From NCBI GenBank assembly GCA_037903475.1, contig JBAJFG010000047.1, positions 2,208,001 to 2,272,000 of the forward strand: DNA of 64,000 bases, read 5' to 3'. This document shows positions 58,907-64,000 of the stretch, one piece after another; within the stretch, counting starts at the first letter, position 1; every line of letters begins with the position of its first letter. This DNA comes from Ancylostoma caninum. Lineage: Eukaryota > Nematoda > Chromadorea > Rhabditida > Ancylostomatidae. The notes beneath the pieces were generated by a model. It was not told the DNA's origin. It saw only the letters and a list, made by a program, of their open reading frames with translations, and did not search any database. The position numbers and the translations under genes were made by a program.

Positions 58907-59371
58907 TCATTTTGATTCTTTTTGGGCCGGTGGACTCTGGACATACCTCCTACGTTTCTCGAAGCTCAGCGGATATAACATCGACTTTTGTTGTCTTTTC
59001 GTTGTCCTCTGCTCTGGTCGGTCTTTAGACCTACTCTTCCGGTGGAATAAGAATTCATCTGTTGCACCCCTTTTTACTCCCACATCACTGTCGTTATGTA
59101 GCACCAGCAACGGTCGCTGCCTGGTTTCGACTCCTCTGCTGCTTGTTACCTGCACATTTCCTCTTCCACTGAGAATGTTCTCTTCGTCAGCGTTTCCTGC
59201 TACTTTCTTGTCTATTTGCTGATCCTTTCCTGACTTGGTCGCTGGTAATGTGGTCCCATTCGAAGATGGAGGGTCTTTTCTCTCCTTTTGCTGCCGAATT
59301 CGGATGATGTTAGCGTTTGAACTGTAGCATACGATAATTGCGATCACTGCAACCTTCATAAATGTAGACAT
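58907..59371 (-). CDS. Small secreted, basic, low-complexity protein
   Basis: Minus strand, ATG 59371, 154 codons to the stop at 58907 if unspliced. It begins MSTFMKVAVIAIIVCYSSNA, a convincing signal peptide, then a Lys/Arg/Gln/Ser-rich tail (for example ESVKRG-like clusters, HRKSRSKDRPEQRTTKRQQK) without cysteines. I chose the second Met of the longer frame because TTTTCAG lies 2 bases upstream, a possible trans-splice acceptor, and a TATA-like box lies about 35 bases upstream. The tail may be partly intron. It could instead be the first exon of a longer gene. No family is recognised; extracellular location is inferred. Confidence 0.5.
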   Translation of the reverse strand: MSTFMKVAVIAIIVCYSSNANIIRIRQQKERKDPPSSNGTTLPATKSGKDQQIDKKVAGNADEENILSGRGNVQVTSSRGVETRQRPLLVLHNDSDVGVKRGATDEFLFHRKSRSKDRPEQRTTKRQQKSMLYPLSFEKRRRYVQSPPAQKESK

Positions 59372-59405
59372 ACTGAAAATGAGAGTGGGTACTTTACCAG
59401 CACGC

Positions 59406-59412
59406 TTATATA
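59406..59412 (-). promoter_or_regulatory. TATA-like box upstream of secreted protein
   Basis: TATATAA on the minus strand in the context 'catatataagcgtgc', about 35 bases before ATG 59371. A similar 'tatataagcgcg' is near 56273-56284. Confidence 0.35.
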
Positions 59413-59565
59413 TGAGTATTCTTGTGAACATCTATTCTTATCAGATTCTTATCCTTTAGCTTGTAAACATGACACCAGGACTGATCAAAGCACCACGTGT
59501 GGACTATTAGGCAACTCCAGTGATCTCTACTTCCACATTTTAGGCGTAGTGGGCCACGACGGTAC

Positions 59566-60230
59566 TATTAGGTTGTCGCTAAAGTTTCCTGCCACTCACT
59601 TTCATGTACTGCCAATTTTTCTTGTTCCGGAACCTTTTATCCAGAACACACATAAAGGTCAGTCAGTAGCCTACCTATACCAAATTTGCCCTACCATTCC
59701 GTTGCGATTATGACAGAGAGATTTGTCATCATCTACAAGCTTGTTCTGCTGTTCCAGCCTTGCGATCTCAGAAAACAGCGACGAAAGTGATGCTCCAAAA
59801 GACGTATTTCATACGATAGACCCCTTTTAGCGTACGATGAAGATTTGGTTCAGTGAGTTAAGCGATGGCGGCATGAACTTGAGACAGGTCACGATCCGGC
59901 AGATGACGGTACTGTAGCCATTCATCTACATCTCTTCGTCCTACCACACCTAGTTTGCGATGGATCTGAATGCATTAGTTGTCGCAACCGATGATCGTCG
60001 ACTCCGGATGCGCGCTCTGACAGTGCGGAAACATTGAGGTTGAAGTCGCCAACACGAAAGCGTTTTTACCAGTGTTGTGCAGTGCGTTCGGATGCTGTAC
60101 CTACCCCAACCACAGCATTATTACGGTGGCTGAATATGGTTGCTCGCTCACCAGATTTGAAGCCGCATACTAAAAGGTCACAAATGTTCTGCTCTGAAAA
60201 ATCCATATTTCCTGAGTGGATTGGGAAGGA
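59566..60230. mobile_element. Mariner relic
   Basis: Starts with the mariner-type terminus TATTAGGTTGTCGCTAAAG at a TA site. Near 60125-60165 a plus frame reads WLNMVARSPDLKP, resembling the conserved SPDL.P segment of the transposase catalytic domain. The rest is frameshifted, and the right end is not recognised. Confidence 0.5.
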
Positions 60231-60267
60231 GTTTATAGGTAATGACAGTAATAAACTTGCGCATACT

Positions 60268-60308
60268 TGCCTTCCTTATCCCTTATCCCTTATCCCTTAT
60301 CCCTTATA
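60268..60308. repeat. (CCCTTAT)n heptamer, about five copies
   Basis: Short perfect tandem array of CCCTTAT. It is not the nematode telomere hexamer (TTAGGC). Confidence 0.9.
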
Positions 60309-60309
60309 T

Positions 60310-60925
60310 GTATAAAGAATGATAGCGTATTGATTCTCATTTTGCAGACGGTGAGGGTTCGTCTGTTTCTCTAACCTTTCATCATATGAAAAAGCGCATA
60401 GACAATGATGAAGGGTGGATGCGCAGGTTTGCAACGAGAACCGATTAATGGATAACGACGAAACGAGAGTGCGCAGACAGCGCCCTGGGCTAGATCCTCG
60501 CGGGACCTGCGATTTCATAACCGCCTCACACGCTTCCAATGGAGTCAAGAAATCTCTCATGACCAATTCGCTGCGGGATCCGCGTCTAGCAGTCTCACAG
60601 CCACCGGATGAGATAGTGTTTACAAGAATATACGGAGCAGGATAACCACTCTGCAGGCATATTGTAGGGTGACTCAAAGAATTGAGCTGTATAGGCATGC
60701 TGCTCCTCCGCTGACGGCAATGAGATCTCTGGACGACATGGGAGCTTCCTAGGAGTGGTGCTGCAGTGGTATCCGTCGCAGCCTCTCACAACTGGCACAT
60801 TCTCGTCCTAGCATCCGTCCAAAAGTCCCTGAGCGATTCTGCAGAAACGGCATCAGTTCCAGTTTGTACACTTACATGCATAGAAAAATGCGCCATCATA
60901 AGTTAGTGTGACATTTCCTGTGACC
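60310..60925. other. Probable decayed repeat; no gene called
   Basis: A 133-codon minus frame (60297-60698) exists. Part of it ('acggagcaggaaacc'-like block near 60635) is also found near 63445, suggesting a dispersed repeat. No domain is recognised. Confidence 0.35.
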
Positions 60926-60929
60926 ATGT

Positions 60930-61800
60930 ATGTAATTAGTCAAGATTTCTGGATAACCACTTCCCTCCATGGCTCTTGAGATTTACAAAAGATATGGATG
61001 CAACGATGGGCGACAGATGTACGAAGGGCCAATAGTGCCAGGGTACGGTTATGCTAATGGAGAGGGGTTTACTGTGGTTTAAAAGTGCGGGAGATGCCAA
61101 GACACGGATTCGCGGACGGAGGAGAGTTCCGCTGTGGCCCAAAAGTTGAAGGAACTCCAGGATGTGGGTCCACCGATGGACGAGAAGCCCGCTGTGGCTT
61201 TGAAGTGTGGGAGCTGCGAGGATGCAGGTCTCCTCATGGCACATAGGTATTCTGTGGTCTGAAAGTGTGGGGAGTTAAGGGAATCAGTATATGGACTCGC
61301 GGATGGAGAAGGAATCCACTGTGGCCCAGATGTGAGGAATTCAAGGATACGGATTCACCGATGTACGACGGGTCTGCTGTGGCCTGAATGTGTGGGGAAC
61401 GCTAGGATACGGTTATCTCGATGGAGGAGGAGTTCACTGTGGCCAAAAAGGTAACTCCAGGATATGGGCTCGCGGATGGAGAATGGGTCCACTGTGGCTT
61501 AGATAGGTGTGGGACGCCAGGATGTGGATCCCCTGATGGCACATGAGTTTGCTGTGTTCGTAAACGTGTGGGGAACGCTTGGATACGGTTGTGCCGATGG
61601 AGTAGGGGTCCGCTTTGCACAGGTGTGAGGAAAGAAACGATACGGGTCCACGGACGGACGATGGGTCTGCTGTGGCCTAAAAGTTTAGGGAACTCCAGGA
61701 TGTGGGCTCACGGATGGAGCGGTGAAGACACCGTGGTGAGGATCCACCGATGGAACAGGGGTCTGCTGTGCCCAGAATTGTGAAAAACGCGAATACGCGG
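60930..61800. repeat. Degenerate 60-base minisatellite, about 13 units
   Basis: The phrase 'ctgtggcccaaaagtgtggg' recurs with a period of 58-63 bases (about 61075, 61134, 61193, 61256, 61319, 61377, 61437 and onward to 61740). Each time it is followed by 'ggatacggRttcgccgatgg'-like text. The same unit reappears at 63790-64000. Open frames in it are by-products; a 60-base period (20 codons) could in principle encode a protein repeat, but stops and indels break every frame. Confidence 0.9.
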
Positions 61801-61950
61801 GTAAACACATGGAGGTGCTCGCTCAAATGGCGGGAAAACGCGAAGATTCGATGAATGAGAGATGTTTGTAAGCCTCCCAGAATGCTGAAGGTGGTATTAG
61901 CCTTTGCAGCAAGTCCACTGCTTTTGCAAGATTGCTTCAGCTCTCACATG

Positions 61951-62470
61951 TATTGGGTTGTCCGTGTGGTTTTTTTTTTCAACTCAAATTTTCACGAGGA
62001 TATGAACTGATTTTGATAGCCTATCATAGGTCATCTTGTAGCTTTCGTTTTGCTCTTTACAAATATTCTAACCAATCCTCCAATCCCTGCTACTTCTCAT
62101 TTCCTGTCACATGAAATGTAACCCTCCAATTCGACAAGAGCGTACATCTCCGACACCTTCAACTGCTCCACTACAATGCTGGAACAAATGCAGCTCAAGC
62201 TGCTGAGGATGTTAAGGGCGTCTAAGTGGAAGCCACTACTGTTGGAGGGACAGAGCAGAAGTGGATGTTTGCTTCAGAGAGGTCGATTTTGGGCTGGAGG
62301 ATTTACCTTGTTCTGTACGCGCAAATCGTAGAGTTATGAGACAATATTTCGCAAGGACTTCCTGTGAAGAAGAAGTACTGCGGATCTCAGCTTCTAGAAA
62401 AACCCAAATTCTGGTCAAGTCCGTGAAAATACATTGGATGCTCTGAACGAATTCATTGCCCAACCTAATA
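61951..62470 (+). mobile_element. Mariner element, decayed, with both ends
   Basis: A 520-base element from TATTGGGTTGTCCGTGTGG to CCCAACCTAATA, inverted termini in TA context. Inside, the plus strand reads HLRHLQLLHYNAGTNAAQAA, recognisably the start of the mariner helix-turn-helix region (H.R.LLLYEF..G..A..A). The remainder is truncated by deletion and stops. Confidence 0.75.
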
Positions 62471-62759
62471 CTTTTTTGGCGTGAGTGTAATTTTGCTTCC
62501 CACTCTCTTCCTCACTATAATTTGTTCGCAGAGTTGAGAGTGACTAGCATGACAGGTTCATGGACATTTAAAATGTGCAGTGACAACAAACGTGGGATGT
62601 ATCATTGCATCAGAAAATAGCTTTACATGTTGATGTATGAGGAAGAATCCTCAAGAAAGGCTAGCATCGCGAGTGCAAGAAGTCCCGAGTTGGCAAGGCG
62701 GTCAGACTGAACACACACAACTCATAAGGAGGATTTCTTATTCAAACTCAATTAATTAC

Positions 62760-62960
62760 TATTAGGTTGTCCCATAAATAATGGCCGTTTTGGAGGTGCG
62801 CATTACGAGGTGCGTAACGCAGCTCATACTTGAGATTTTTTCTTGGATTTTCAGTACACATTGATTCGCATGAATTTTCCAAATGAGAACTGGATTCACC
62901 GCAAGCTCAAAAGGACACTCTAGGCAAAGGTCTGGAAAACACAATATTACAAGGAGAGAT
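62760..62960. mobile_element. Mariner terminus
   Basis: TATTAGGTTGTCCCATAAAT followed by 'aatggccgtttt', the typical left end of a mariner element. The right end is not found; probably truncated. Confidence 0.55.
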
Positions 62961-62964
62961 CCAA

Positions 62965-63785
62965 CGCCCCAATCAGTGAAATTTTTCTTAGTAGGATGTG
63001 AACCTGTATGAATTGGTAATAGGATGGTAACAGGAAAGGCATTTAGTAAATTCTACTCGTGGCCTGGTCTAGCTACTGTTGAACACCTCGAGCAGTATTT
63101 GATCTATCAGAAAAAATGACCTTTTTCTGAGAGATCGAGGTTTGTTGAATTTATCCGGATCTCGCTCAGCGATCTATCAAACAAAGCGCCGTAAGGGGGC
63201 TAGAGCGGCTAGACATATTGTTCCATGAACGAGGCGGCACTCATAGACACCGGTAATCTTGAAGCGCAGACTGCGAGGCGAAGTGGCCGATTTTTAGGGA
63301 CTCCGATACGTTCGTTTCGGGACTCGCTAATTACGTCAATTCTAGCTCTCCTTCATGCATAGAATGGTGATTTCACCACCTTCGCTGGCGGTCTCGCAGC
63401 ATAGGGGTGAGAGAGTGTTTACTACTCTCGGGCAGTGCAGCATACGGAGCAGGAAACCCCTCTTCTACTGTTGCGGCGCTTCAGTCACCTCTAGAAAGTG
63501 AAGGTCGGGTTCTTTGAAAACTCTACAGCGTCTCGGAACCAGGGTGATGGCTGCATACGCGGTCGGCCCATTTGGTGGATGCTTCTGACCCATCCCTGCT
63601 GAGGCCTCGATGCGATTGTGCAGTCACGATAACCGTTATTTTCAAGAGAGCTTGTGCACTAACACACAGAGTAAATGCTTCATAATAGCAAGCATGATAT
63701 TGTGTCACAAATCAACCAACAGTTGATTATGATAAACAAATACATAGTTCGCCAAAATTTCTGAAAAACTCCCAAGCCCTCACCA
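62965..63785. other. No gene recognised
   Basis: Frames are short. The stretch around 63425-63620 resembles part of 60500-60680 and is probably a fragment of a dispersed repeat. Confidence 0.35.
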
Positions 63786-63789
63786 TTAC

Positions 63790-64000
63790 TCTCTAGATTT
63801 ACAAAGGGCGCAGATGCTCCGATGGGAAAAAGGTGTGCCGTAGCTCAAAAGTGGTGAAAACACTAGGATACGGCTCTGTCAATGGAAGACCTGTCCGGTT
63901 TGGCCTAATCTCCGATGGGAAAAAGGTGTGCCTTGGCTCTAAAGTGGTGAAAACACTAGGATACGGCTCTGCCAATGGAAGACGGGCCCGGTTTGGCCTA
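63790..64000. repeat. 60-base minisatellite family, second array (runs off the window)
   Basis: Two longer, much more similar units (about 98 bases) contain 'tccgatgggaaaaaggtgtg', 'ctcaaaagtggtgaaaacac' and 'taggatacggctctg', clearly related to the 60930-61800 units. The array continues past the window end. Confidence 0.85.

Noticed and set aside
60268..60308. Telomeric repeat remnant
   Set aside because: The unit is CCCTTAT, not the TTAGGC hexamer of nematodes.
60936..61244. His-rich minus frame as a zinc-finger-like repeat protein
   Set aside because: The frame follows the degenerate 60-base minisatellite and breaks repeatedly; no C2H2 spacing is visible.

Overview
The window looks like nuclear DNA of a strongylid (clade V) nematode, most likely a hookworm-like species. 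The evidence is short spliced exons with many 42-80 base introns, a nematode-type two-pore (TWK) potassium channel, a decayed RTE-type retrotransposon with hookworm-style reverse transcriptase motifs, mariner relics, and very abundant microsatellites and small DNA transposons. I see no bacterial operons, rRNA, CRISPR array or intact tRNA gene. Most long open frames are spurious; the real genes had to be read exon by exon.

Layout. 1-38 kb: no gene I can defend. It holds dispersed repeats, hAT-, piggyBac- and Tc1-like non-autonomous elements, a tRNA-headed SINE split by a later transposon, foldback elements, a 425-base GAAT repeat, and several stretches rich in homeodomain-type TAATTA/TAATTG cores (strongest near 12.3-12.9 kb). 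This could be an intergenic or intronic regulatory region. 39.0-41.9 kb: a seven- or eight-exon two-pore potassium channel gene (+), apparently intact but with an unusually short extracellular loop before the first pore. 42-45 kb: a 5'-truncated RTE retrotransposon (-), GC-rich palindromes and a mariner relic.

45-59.4 kb: a cluster of small, intron-rich genes, several starting with a signal peptide. Gene A (47,965-51,876, +) has nine phase-consistent exons and encodes about 317 residues. Gene B (54,407 to at least 55,036, probably 56,053, -) ends with a cysteine domain sharing with gene A the exact spacing C-x15-C-x10-C-x5-C-x10-C-x-P-K, a 112-base exon of identical length, and the same intron phases. 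They are convergent paralogues of a secreted family I do not recognise. Gene D (45.9-47.9 kb, -) is Trp-rich and carries a hAT-like element inside a coding exon. Gene E (57.2-58.2 kb, +) carries a piggyBac-like element inside a small intron. A single-exon secreted basic protein lies at 58.9-59.4 kb (-). A Penelope-like relic with inverted terminal copies lies in a probable intron of gene B.

59.5-64 kb: mariner relics and a degenerate 60-base minisatellite that reappears at the right edge. The exported genes probably act outside the cell, but no enzyme or receptor function can be assigned. All exon models are manual and unsupported by transcripts.
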